The position numbers and the translations under genes were made by a program. Below the pieces are notes generated by a model. The model was not told the origin of the DNA, ran no database searches, and worked only from the letters and a program-made list of their open reading frames with translations. Below, one piece after another: positions 8,524 to 16,031 of a stretch of DNA of 44,703 nt. This DNA is from Nitrospira sp. (lineage in GTDB: Bacteria > Nitrospirota > Nitrospiria > Nitrospirales > Nitrospiraceae): positions 3,272 through 47,974 of the forward strand of contig JACOEJ010000008.1 of the NCBI GenBank assembly GCA_024998645.1, given 5' to 3'. The first letter of the stretch is position 1; each line of letters starts with the position of its first letter.

Positions 8524-8948
8524 TGTGTAGCAACCATATGAGGCGCCCGGTTTCTATCCATCCAGTATCGGCAGATATCAGTTGTGCATTGAACGAGTTC
8601 GGCAAAGGTACCCGGTTTCACGACGTAGCCGTTTGCGCCGTTGGCATAGGCGAGGGAAAGGTCGGAAGCATCGTCGGAGGTGGTGAAGACGACGACAGGG
8701 ATGGCAGCCAGGCGGGAGTCTGCCCGCAGGCGTTTCAGAAACTCATCGCCCCGCTGCTTGCCGAGGTGCCAGTCCAATAGGGTGAGAGAGGGAAGATCTG
8801 AATGGTTGTTCAGAAAGTGAAGCGCTGTCTCGGAATCCTGCTCGGCAAAGAGCGCGACTTCCAGTCCGGTTTGTTTCAGCGCCAGGCGAAACAGCTCCCG
8901 CTCGCCAGGGCTGTCTTCGATCAAGAGGATGGAAGGATGCGTCAGCAT
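8517..8948 (-). CDS. Stand-alone response regulator (receiver domain only)
   Basis: The 143-residue protein is a single CheY-like receiver domain. Acidic pocket residues Glu11/Asp12, phospho-acceptor Asp59 (LLDWHLG), Thr89/Thr90 and Lys111 (VVKPGTF) are all present. No DNA-binding or enzymatic output domain follows; the tail ends soon after helix 5. It resembles the Rcp1-like single-domain regulators that usually pair with phytochrome-type or hybrid kinases. The gene is first in the efflux operon and overlaps the permease start by 7 bases, so it is co-expressed with the pump. No cognate kinase lies next to it. No clear ribosome site precedes the ATG. Confidence 0.93.
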   Translation of the reverse strand: MLTHPSILLIEDSPGERELFRLALKQTGLEVALFAEQDSETALHFLNNHSDLPSLTLLDWHLGKQRGDEFLKRLRADSRLAAIPVVVFTTSDDASDLSLAYANGANGYVVKPGTFAELVQCTTDICRYWMDRNRAPHMVATQC

Positions 8949-9401
8949 TATAGAGAGGGGGATCAGCAGGGACTATGCCGGGTTTTTTAGGGGTTGTAAT
9001 GGAAATGAAGTGCTGATTAATAACAGCAAGTTGTGAGTGATAGCTCATTCGATTGACGAGAGATGACTGGCAATTGACGCCGCTCTCATTGGGGAGAAAT
9101 TCCAGAGGCGAGGGGAGAAGTTCCAGAGTGATGAGGGAGAAAAACAAGCAAGCTTGGAAGGAGCATTTGTATGCGGGGCCCTCACCTTCGTGTAAGTCGT
9201 TGCGTAGGAACTAAAGTCGTTTTGAAGGCGGCAGAAGAAAGCCCTTGGACTTTAGTGGAGATCCTGGCAGGATATGTTGTGTATAGCATTCCGTAACACA
9301 TAACATCTTTGGCAGTGAAGGAATCATTGAATTTGATATTTGTTATGAGTTCGTGCATGGCAATAAAAGATGGGGCAATTGAAATTGGATAGGTTGAAAC
9401 T
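8949..9401. other. 453 bp intergenic region between divergent genes, with a 21-bp-spaced direct repeat
   Basis: I see no convincing gene here. The base composition turns AT-rich from about 8990 and stays so for roughly 7 kb. A direct repeat is visible: ggggagaaattccagag (9091-9107) and ggggagaagttccagag (9112-9128), 21 bases apart, with a partial third copy (gggaga) near 9134. Two helical turns of spacing would suit a protein-binding site. The region must hold the promoters of both the response regulator operon (minus) and the DUF262 gene (plus), but I could not place them with confidence. Confidence 0.5.
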
Positions 9402-10454
9402 ATGAAAGTCGATGAAGGCAAATACTCTATTTCAGAGATCGTCGATTGGTATCGTAGGCGAGAGCTGGTAGTAAATACTGAGTATCAGCGTGGAGGAGGT
9501 CTTTGGCCTGCGCCGGCTAAGAGTTACTTCATTGATACTATTCTGAAAGAGTTTCCTTTTCCAAAACTGTATTTCCATGAACGTGTTGATAGGGAAACGA
9601 AGAGGCCAAGGCGTGAAATTGTTGATGGTCAGCAGCGGATTAGCACAATTGTGGATTTCGTGGATGGTAAGTTTGTCCTTGGCAAGAACGCTAGAGGATT
9701 GGAGGGGAAGCATTTCAATGAGTTGACTGAAGAGCAGCAGGAGGCGTTCTACTCCTATACTGTATCTGTCGATGTAATCAGAAATGCTAATCGTTCTGAG
9801 ATTCTTCAAATGTTTAGAAGGATGAATGCTTTTACTCTACCGCTAAATGCAGCCGAGAAGCGCCACAGTGAATTCTTTGGTGAATTTAAGGATTGGGTAA
9901 ATACCCTCCTTGATGAGTTCGGCGCGATGTTTGTGAACTGGCATATTCTTACCAGCAGGCAAGTCGTGCGAATGGCCGATGCAGAATTTATCGCAGACAT
10001 TGCCCTAGCGATAGAGGAGGGGATTGTCAGTACTAGCCCGGCGAAGTTGCTTGGACTTTACAAGAAGAATGATGAAATTTTTCCGGGACGTGAGGTTTTG
10101 GATGAACAGATTAGGGGGGCTCTTAATACAGTCCTAAATCAGTTATCAGAAATTCAAGGAACGTATATCACTAAGCCCCATATCTTCCATTCGTTGGTTT
10201 GTGCGCTTTTGCACAATCAGTTTGGTTTGACGAAAACAGAAGAAGTCATAGGCATCTCAAGAACTGGGGCGTACTTCAGTGAGCGAGAACGAGCACTGAT
10301 ATCTCTTAAGCGATTAGCATCGGCACACGAGGAGAAGGATCTAAGCGAGTTTGGTGAATACGTTAATGCTGCATCAGAGGGAGGGAATCGTGCACCACAG
10401 CGCGCAATCCGAGTGAAGTGGTTGTGTCAGGCCCTTCGAGGGGCGTTTGCTTAG
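9402..10454 (+). CDS. DUF262 (GmrSD N-terminal / ParB-Srx fold) protein
   Basis: This 350-residue protein shows the hallmarks of the DUF262 domain. An N-terminal YQRGGGLW segment (residues 28-35) is followed by the nucleotide/nuclease motif DGQQR at 75-79, and then by FRRMNAFTLPLNAAEKRHSEF, matching the usual R-x-N-x4-PL-x3-E pattern. In GmrSD type IV restriction enzymes this domain gives NTP-dependent activity, and it also occurs in several defence genes. Here it stands alone; there is no DUF1524 HNH domain, which would be needed for a GmrSD nuclease. The next gene starts 5 bp downstream and encodes a likely HEPN protein, so the two probably form one module. Base composition is AT-richer than in the flanking efflux operon. 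Confidence 0.88.
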   Translation: MKVDEGKYSISEIVDWYRRRELVVNTEYQRGGGLWPAPAKSYFIDTILKEFPFPKLYFHERVDRETKRPRREIVDGQQRISTIVDFVDGKFVLGKNARGLEGKHFNELTEEQQEAFYSYTVSVDVIRNANRSEILQMFRRMNAFTLPLNAAEKRHSEFFGEFKDWVNTLLDEFGAMFVNWHILTSRQVVRMADAEFIADIALAIEEGIVSTSPAKLLGLYKKNDEIFPGREVLDEQIRGALNTVLNQLSEIQGTYITKPHIFHSLVCALLHNQFGLTKTEEVIGISRTGAYFSERERALISLKRLASAHEEKDLSEFGEYVNAASEGGNRAPQRAIRVKWLCQALRGAFA

Positions 10455-10459
10455 CTTAT

Positions 10460-11122
10460 ATGCCGCTAGACTCGGCCTGGACGAAACTAAGCACGGAACT
10501 GGACGTTCTTTCTACCCACTTGCGTGATTTCGCTTCAACGAAACCTGAATTTAGCTCTTCATCCGACTTCTCTTTGCTAGATGAGTGTTTCTTGGAAGGC
10601 CTACTGTCTCGGGCGTGGCAGGCGTGGTCGAAATTTTGTCGGTCGTGTGTTGTTGAGTCGTGTGTCGGTACAACTGATGGGGCGGGGCTGGCCATTCCGC
10701 CTTTACCATATGCAACAAGTGATATCCATGTATCCAGTGCAGCTATTCGTGCGAAGCGCCAATCAGGCCCTCCATATTGGGGTTCCATAAATACATCACT
10801 CCGTGCAGAACCTACATGGGGTGACGTTGATGTTCTGGCTAAAATATTGCCTCGTCTCCGACCCGTGAATTTCGCAAGGTTGCTTGCAGCGTTCTCATCC
10901 GGGCACTTAAGTGCAAAGGCGCTTCAACGAATCCGTAATGGCGCGGCGCATTGCAATGCTCAATCTATGCAGGAGATAGAGACGCTACGCCCGTACTACA
11001 TAGTCTTTCCAATTAGTCATCCCACACAGGCGTTGTTTTGGATTGAGCCGAATTCGAAGGATTTCCTGGCTACGCGAGCCATTGAAGAACTTAAAGATGT
11101 TGGCCTCATTGCCATTTCGTAG
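10460..11122 (+). CDS. Probable HEPN-domain RNase-like protein, partner of DUF262
   Basis: The protein (220 residues from this start) is mostly helical. It carries the sequence RIRNGAAH near its C-terminal third, which contains the R-x4-H motif (Arg159, His164) typical of HEPN ribonucleases. An upstream helix, SRAWQAWSKFCRSCVV, resembles the first HEPN helix of proteins that sit beside DUF262 genes (the MAE_28990/MAE_18760 type, from memory). HEPN proteins often act as RNA-cleaving toxins in defence or toxin-antitoxin modules. I chose ATG 10460, 5 bp after the DUF262 stop; a GTG at 10418 would overlap that gene. No separate promoter is evident. The HEPN assignment rests on one short motif plus context. 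Confidence 0.65.
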   Translation: MPLDSAWTKLSTELDVLSTHLRDFASTKPEFSSSSDFSLLDECFLEGLLSRAWQAWSKFCRSCVVESCVGTTDGAGLAIPPLPYATSDIHVSSAAIRAKRQSGPPYWGSINTSLRAEPTWGDVDVLAKILPRLRPVNFARLLAAFSSGHLSAKALQRIRNGAAHCNAQSMQEIETLRPYYIVFPISHPTQALFWIEPNSKDFLATRAIEELKDVGLIAIS

Positions 11123-11333
11123 ATCGTTGTGAAGAGAGACAATAGGTGGCAAGAGCCATTCTTTTGAACTATTGGTAGATCACTACCGGGATTGTGAGCG
11201 AGGAAGACATGCCATCGGTAATGGTCAGGGAGCCTGCCGTGGGTTGGCTGCTGACTTTCTTAAATTGCGGGGGGCTGCACGGTGACTTCCGTAAGAGTGT
11301 AGATGACCCAAGAAAGGGCACAATGTTAGATTG

Positions 11334-12107
11334 CTAACTCTTTCCTTCCTTCACTCTACTTTTGCGAGCCCGCTCCACCAGATTCCTAAGTTCCTTGAGG
11401 TTGAGCGCTCCAGGCTTCAGTTCTGTGCCAACGATAAATCCAGGCGTTCCTGAAATGCCTAGTTTGAACCCTAACGCTAGATTGCGATCAAGAGTTGCTT
11501 GGAGTTCTGGCGACTGCATAGCAGTTTCAAGTCTTTTTACATCCAGCCCTATTCGCTTAGCGATAGCAATCATTTCCTCCCTCGTGAGTTCGACCTCAGA
11601 TGCCAATAATGCCTCATGGAATTGTTGGTGTTTATCCTGTGTGTGGGCTGCCAGGGCAGCCTTCGCGGCCAGTACCGATAGCTCTCCCAGAATGGGGAAA
11701 TCTTTGTAAACGACGCGGACATTTCTGTCTTCTGTCTGAAGTTGTGTCACCGCTCCAGCCGCTTGTTTACAGAAGAGACATCTATAATCAAAAAATTCTA
11801 CAACAGTGACATCCCCATTGGGATTCCCACTTGTTGGCGATGTGGGATCCTTTAACAGTTCGGTGTGGTGTGCGGTGATCTGTTTCTGTGACCGTTCATG
11901 TTCCTCCGCTTTTTTCTTGATCTCCATGGCCTGAATTGCTTCGACAATTGCCTCAGGATGCGTGCGAATATATTGCTGAATGGCAGCATCGACGGCTTGT
12001 CTCCATGCAGGATCGTTGGAGTAGGAATCGCCTGCTTTCGTATTAGTGGTAGGAGCAAGGATTGCCAACGCAATCATTGGCAGAATCAGGGGTGAGAGAT
12101 ATTTCAT
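11334..12107 (-). CDS. DsbA-family thioredoxin-fold protein (periplasmic)
   Basis: The protein (257 residues) has a signal peptide, a helical N-terminal extension rich in charged residues, and a DsbA-type thioredoxin fold. The redox motif CLFC (residues 110-113, in FFDYRCLFCKQ) and the cis-proline in SGTPGF (Pro221) are present. This arrangement matches the Com1/ScsC/DsbG-like group, which oxidises or isomerises disulfides in the periplasm. It precedes no dsbB-like gene here. The Cys-rich lipoprotein encoded just upstream on the same strand is a plausible client. ATG 12107 gives a standard signal peptide; ATG 12128 would add seven residues. Neither has a strong ribosome site. Confidence 0.9.
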   Translation of the reverse strand: MKYLSPLILPMIALAILAPTTNTKAGDSYSNDPAWRQAVDAAIQQYIRTHPEAIVEAIQAMEIKKKAEEHERSQKQITAHHTELLKDPTSPTSGNPNGDVTVVEFFDYRCLFCKQAAGAVTQLQTEDRNVRVVYKDFPILGELSVLAAKAALAAHTQDKHQQFHEALLASEVELTREEMIAIAKRIGLDVKRLETAMQSPELQATLDRNLALGFKLGISGTPGFIVGTELKPGALNLKELRNLVERARKSRVKEGKS

Positions 12108-12428
12108 CCGATCTGAATGTGAAAACATTGGCTAATAATGAAAGAAGCAGAGCTTAGAGCTTGAGCTTACTTTCCCCTTGTTACGATTTGGGCCTGTGTT
12201 TTACTGCGACTCGAAGCGATGCTAGCTTTGTCATTGTAGTGCAAGTCGTTCGGTGAATTGTATATCTGAAGCACAACGTCCTGCTGCTTGGCGCTATTGC
12301 TTGGATCGGCGTGCATTCAATTGTTGGCGTTGATCTCGTTTTTAGGCCCCTCTTAGCTGGAGTAGAGAGCTTCTTCGACTGCTTATTCAACCTGACGCTG
12401 TGGCCTAAACTCACTTCACGCTCTCGCT
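12108..12428. other. 321 bp without a supported gene
   Basis: A minus-strand reading frame with a TTG start overlapping the lipoprotein stop could encode 83 residues, but its composition (many Thr, Arg, Lys, Ser) looks like random translation. The opposite strand reads as a hydrophobic stretch interrupted by stops. The segment may be decayed coding DNA. No tRNA, terminator with a clear U-run, or repeat was seen. Confidence 0.4.
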
Positions 12429-14438
12429 TCAAGGTTTTTCAATGAGAGTCCCTGTTAGCACGAGAGATTGAGGTGTTTCGCTCGCTGCCGTGCGCATATT
12501 AAAATTCCCAACTTTCACAACAGGCAAGGAAAGTTCCAGTGATACTTCTTGCTTGTCTAGTTTGTGATCGATATCGCCGCGAAGTGCAGGCAGGAATGGC
12601 GTCAAGGTGACTAAAAGCGGTTTAATAAAATTAAGCCCGGCGCACGAGACTGTCATGTTTGGGCTTTTCAGCAGAAACTCAGTTGGACCCGGAGACAATT
12701 TCGCTTTGACGGTTGTCTCGTCAATGACGAAATTGATACGAGGCTTTTCCTGTGTAGTATCTATCTTGATGTCAGATTTGATATCAACTCTCGAATCCCG
12801 CAGTTCGGCATTAAATCTTTGTTTCTCTTGCCAGGGGAATTGACATGCCAGATGCCCAACAATATCTAGTGGCACAAACTTGACGTTCACATTCGCGGTA
12901 GCTTTCCCTGTCACGTCAAGATGGACGGCCACGTGTTCAAGCCCAGGTGACAAGCTGAACTCCCGCACGCAGACATTCAAGTTGTCCGAATTTATATCCG
13001 ACTCGACGTCGATGTTCGCAAAGTTACCGGTCTTCCGAAGTGCCTTTAGCGTTGCCTTCCCGGCTTCGCAGAGGACCTTCTTGCCTAGTTCTTCAGCCTG
13101 GCAGCCTGCTGTTTCCATTGCTCGCAGACGGTCGCAATCCGCCTTACGCAAGTTTGCGTCGGCAAGATATATTTGGTTCTGTGCAGCCTTCGCTAGTTCG
13201 CATATTGGGTCGTTGCCTCGTTGGACGCACTGGCCACCCGTGCACCCCCCCCCGATGCAGCCGCCAAACGCACAGATTCTAGGGGAGCAGACTCTGGGTG
13301 CCGAAAGTAAACAAGCAGAGCAGTCGCGTTCGTCATGATTAGCACTGAAAGTACATGTGCGGTTCGACTCACAGTTGCGGTCTGACGAACAGGTGATGCC
13401 ATCTGCATCTGGCATTGGGACCTTAGCGTCCTGTTCTTGATGAGAACTTCCTGCTGCACTCATGCATGCAGCGGCTTGCGTCATGCCACTGTTCATCGTG
13501 GTTGCTAGGAGGTCCTTGCGCACTGCAACCCAAGTGGTGTTCACTGAATCTTTAATACCGAAAGAGGAATTAACGAAGCCCGTGATTTGACCATTGATTG
13601 CATCAAAAGTCTTTTCTATCTTGACCGCTGGTGGAGGGAGCGATTTTGCCCGCGGCGAAAATTGTAAAAGGGCGGTTAGTTGGTTCTCATTGATGAGCCA
13701 GGTGATCCCTGCGAGCATTACGGAGACTGTCACCGGATTGGCTTTCAAATTGACGATAAAGGCTTTGCCAGGGCTAGTAACCTTTAGTGCTTGAGACATA
13801 TCGGATGGCTTGTCCGAGACAGCGGGGACAGTCATTCGAGACAACGGTGATCGAGATAGTTCCCCTGTAATGTTGTCACGATACTTATTAAGCAGGGTGG
13901 CCAAGACTTCACCAATCTTTGTTGCATCTACCTTGTCAACCAGCCTAACCTTCTTCACGTCGATGCGAGACAGTCCCGGGAGGAGCCGAATCTGTAGCTC
14001 TGGTTCTGCTGTCAAATCGTTTGCGATTGCTCCAGACAGGCCCGTGTAAACATCTATTTCCCCTCCAATCTCTGGTCGAATTGTTGCTAGAACCTTGCGT
14101 ATATCGGCATTGTCGCCAGCATCAGCTTCTGTAAATATCTTGCTGAATGTTAGGTGAATGTGGATCAATTGCTTTTCGCCACTGATTTTTAACTCAGTCA
14201 CCCCCTGTTTATGTAGACTGTCTGTGTTGAGCGCTTTTTCTGCATGTGACAGGTTAATCGATAGGGCAATATTCGGCGTTTGAAGTACTGACAGAGCTTC
14301 AGCTGTAGTGTCGATGGCTGCTTGACGTTGTTGCTCAATGTTAATAGGTGGAAATTTCTCATTTATTAGTTTGGTAAGCGGGTCGGTGCATCCTGATAGA
14401 ATGAGGGTTAGTACTACCCATGCCCCTTTGATTTTCAT
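12429..14438 (-). CDS. Large hypothetical lipoprotein with central Cys-rich domain
   Basis: I do not recognise the family. The start at 14438 is favoured by a GGAGGGG ribosome site 3 bases upstream. The first 17 residues form a lipoprotein signal with lipobox LSGC (Cys17). Residues ~20-320 and ~480-669 look like beta-rich domains with alternating hydrophobic residues. Between them lies a Cys-rich insertion (about residues 325-457), with eleven cysteines within about 65 residues and repeated short spacings, reminiscent of EGF-like or dickkopf-like disulfide knots. Three glycines in this insertion are encoded by an uninterrupted run of nine G at 13245-13253. The DsbA-like protein encoded downstream could form its disulfides. 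The AT-rich composition suggests acquisition from outside, but this is inference. Confidence 0.75.
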   Translation of the reverse strand: MKIKGAWVVLTLILSGCTDPLTKLINEKFPPINIEQQRQAAIDTTAEALSVLQTPNIALSINLSHAEKALNTDSLHKQGVTELKISGEKQLIHIHLTFSKIFTEADAGDNADIRKVLATIRPEIGGEIDVYTGLSGAIANDLTAEPELQIRLLPGLSRIDVKKVRLVDKVDATKIGEVLATLLNKYRDNITGELSRSPLSRMTVPAVSDKPSDMSQALKVTSPGKAFIVNLKANPVTVSVMLAGITWLINENQLTALLQFSPRAKSLPPPAVKIEKTFDAINGQITGFVNSSFGIKDSVNTTWVAVRKDLLATTMNSGMTQAAACMSAAGSSHQEQDAKVPMPDADGITCSSDRNCESNRTCTFSANHDERDCSACLLSAPRVCSPRICAFGGCIGGGCTGGQCVQRGNDPICELAKAAQNQIYLADANLRKADCDRLRAMETAGCQAEELGKKVLCEAGKATLKALRKTGNFANIDVESDINSDNLNVCVREFSLSPGLEHVAVHLDVTGKATANVNVKFVPLDIVGHLACQFPWQEKQRFNAELRDSRVDIKSDIKIDTTQEKPRINFVIDETTVKAKLSPGPTEFLLKSPNMTVSCAGLNFIKPLLVTLTPFLPALRGDIDHKLDKQEVSLELSLPVVKVGNFNMRTAASETPQSLVLTGTLIEKP
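13245..13253 (-). repeat. G9 homopolymer inside the Cys-rich lipoprotein gene
   Basis: Nine consecutive C on the plus strand, read as GGG GGG GGG on the coding strand, encode three glycines in the Cys-rich domain. Runs of this length are prone to slipped-strand mispairing. A change of one base would truncate the protein about two thirds of the way from its end. Confidence 0.6.
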
Positions 14439-14627
14439 TGCCCCTCCGATCAATTTAAATGCAAGTGCTTGCCGTGCTCCCTGCCGCAGTAACCGCGTGC
14501 GTTGGTGGCGCTAATCAGAGCCTGCTATTCCTAGTTCTGCGAGATGCGTGCGTTGGGTTTCTGTGCGATCTCTATCTTGCGTAGGTCCTGCCATTGCTGC
14601 TTTTTAGATCGTATGAGAGGTGCTGTT

Positions 14628-15023
14628 CTAAAACTTAATGGTTTGCTTATATGCCACTTCTTCGTTTGCTCGCACGGCAATTTTCACTCGATTCTTAGCC
14701 CCTCCCGCTCGAAGTTTGCTGGAAATGGCTAAGGACGTCCATCCCGGTATATCAAGCGTGGCTTCATTGCAAAATCGTCCAGTGTTTTCATTTCTGCCAA
14801 ATGGCCATTTTATCCACCAGAAGTCTGCGCAGGCTTCACCTCCAGGTTCAGCGACTATGTAGATGAAAAGTTTTCCTGATAAGTTGACTTCAAAATAGGC
14901 GTCGACGCTTTCTCCTGGATTCAGGTCCACTATCTTCGTATCGTTTGCGGCATCGCTCTTGGTACTGTGTAAGGTGGATATAATGCTGAAGAATACTAGA
15001 AACAGGAGGAATGTTTGGCGCAT
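14628..15023 (-). CDS. Small hypothetical secreted protein
   Basis: The 131-residue protein has a clear signal peptide (LLFLVFFSIISTLHS, cleavage likely around SDAA) and a beta-rich mature domain of about 105 residues with two cysteines (EACADFWW and GRFCNEA) that could form a disulfide. An AGGAG ribosome site lies 5 bases before the ATG. I do not recognise the family. It lies upstream of and parallel to the Cys-rich lipoprotein gene, about 190 bp away, and may be transcribed with it. Composition is AT-rich like the rest of this region. Confidence 0.7.
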   Translation of the reverse strand: MRQTFLLFLVFFSIISTLHSTKSDAANDTKIVDLNPGESVDAYFEVNLSGKLFIYIVAEPGGEACADFWWIKWPFGRNENTGRFCNEATLDIPGWTSLAISSKLRAGGAKNRVKIAVRANEEVAYKQTIKF

Positions 15024-15092
15024 GATTTCTCCTATTGGTGGAGTAATAATGGCTAAGAAAAGGTGTCAGGAACCAATCCATTGTTGAAGTAA

Positions 15093-15288
15093 TTGTCTTG
15101 ATGGCCTCAATGCCTTTGAGAGGTTGTGCTTGGACAGTATTCTTGGACTTATCCAATGAGCCCAACCTGGTAGGAGCGCCGTTTAGATTTTCCCAGAGTG
15201 CCGGATTGTTGGCTTTGAAGCGAACCGAGTCTCCGTCGGGGGTTCCAATATCTGGTTTGAAGCGGCCCTTGATGAGGATAAACGGCAT
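15093..15288 (-). pseudogene. N-terminal fragment of an SNase-like (thermonuclease family) protein
   Basis: The first ~65 codons from ATG 15288 read MPFILIKGRFKPDIG, TPDGDSVRFKANNP and LKGIEAIKT. This resembles the N-terminus of a group of staphylococcal-nuclease-like proteins that I recall as starting MPFxLxKGxF..PDGDSVRF and continuing to GIDAxE. After GIEAIKT the frame stays open to 14890, but the residues no longer look like a nuclease and overlap the 5' end of the small secreted protein gene. Neither of the other frames restores homology that I can see. I infer a truncated nuclease gene whose 3' part is lost. The family call is from memory and needs a search. Confidence 0.45.
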
Positions 15289-15336
15289 CGTGTCCCTCTT
15301 GACGCTATGGCATGAGTTCCGTGCTCACTTCCCGGT

Positions 15337-15645
15337 CTATTGCGACGCGTTAGCTAGCAAAGCAAATGCCGTCGTGTGTAATTGTGATTTTCTTGCGAAT
15401 AATCGAGTTGTGCTCTGTTGTGAGGTCATGATCCTCACGTGTGGTGAATCCAAATAGATGCTGTGCTGGTCCTGAATAGATTCACCTATTGCCTTGCGGT
15501 TATGACCATGTGCGAGAAGCCAGTTCGGCTGCTCAGAAGAAGAGAAAGTGCTTCGAGGGGCCAGTAAAGAGAAGGAAAGTCCTGGTTCAGGGAGGAATTT
15601 GTTCTTCTCCACCGCGCGGGCACAGAGAACAAAATCTTTGATCAT
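15337..15645 (-). CDS. Small hypothetical ORF (doubtful)
   Basis: This is an open frame of 102 codons with a GAGG sequence 7 bases upstream of the ATG. The first third (MIKDFVLCARAVEKNKFLPE) has a natural-looking composition, whereas the rest is Ser/Thr/His rich. No domain is recognised. It lies upstream of the broken nuclease fragment on the same strand and may also be decayed. Confidence 0.3.
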   Translation of the reverse strand: MIKDFVLCARAVEKNKFLPEPGLSFSLLAPRSTFSSSEQPNWLLAHGHNRKAIGESIQDQHSIYLDSPHVRIMTSQQSTTRLFARKSQLHTTAFALLANASQ

Positions 15646-16031
15646 GTAGAGCCTCGTTGTGATTCAACGCTCTATGATGGGGGCAGACGGTACCACGAGA
15701 TTGGACGCAATACGATCCCCTCATTCGGTCAGTGATAGAAGGCCCTATAGATAGGTATGCAAGTACCTAGAGTGACTGAGTAGGAAAATGGTCGTGAATA
15801 ACCCTTGGGCTGTCGAGCGACCTTGTCTCTTGGCAGATGAGACTTGGAAGGGGAATCAGAATAAAGCGCTTTTCTGAGATTGTGGACGTAGTTGTTGACC
15901 CTCCTTATTTCGTAACGCTTGAGGAATAGAAGAAGCGCAGAAACCGTTTGCTTTGAGCCCCGATTGCTTTCCTGTGAGCGATCCGTTCACAATCAAGCCG
16001 GTTCCCGATTCACCCCGCATTCGGTGAAACC
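15646..16031. other. 386 bp intergenic region upstream of the REC-PAS gene
   Basis: No gene is supported. The main visible element is the perfect inverted repeat TAGGTA-N6-TACCTA at 15752-15769, about 260 bp before the REC-PAS start. The AT-rich composition of the preceding region fades out over this stretch towards 16000. Confidence 0.5.
15752..15769. promoter_or_regulatory. Candidate operator: TAGGTA-N6-TACCTA
   Basis: A perfect 6-6-6 dyad (taggta tgcaag taccta) lies in the intergenic region. The half-sites resemble NarL/LuxR-family heptamers (TACCTAT on each outer side), but spacing and orientation do not match a standard NarL 7-2-7 site. Function is inferred only from symmetry and position. 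Confidence 0.35.

Noticed and set aside
5072..8541. Very long plus-strand open frames opposite the RND permease and adaptor genes
   Set aside because: They are antisense shadows of GC-rich genes. Their Arg/His/Gly/Asp-rich translations have no domains, and the minus strand encodes complete known families.
9402..11122. Complete GmrSD type IV restriction system
   Set aside because: The DUF1524 HNH nuclease domain is missing; the partner looks HEPN-like instead.
12181..12432. 83-codon minus-strand frame with TTG start overlapping the lipoprotein stop
   Set aside because: The composition looks random, there is no ribosome site beyond the overlap, and no domain or signal peptide is recognised.
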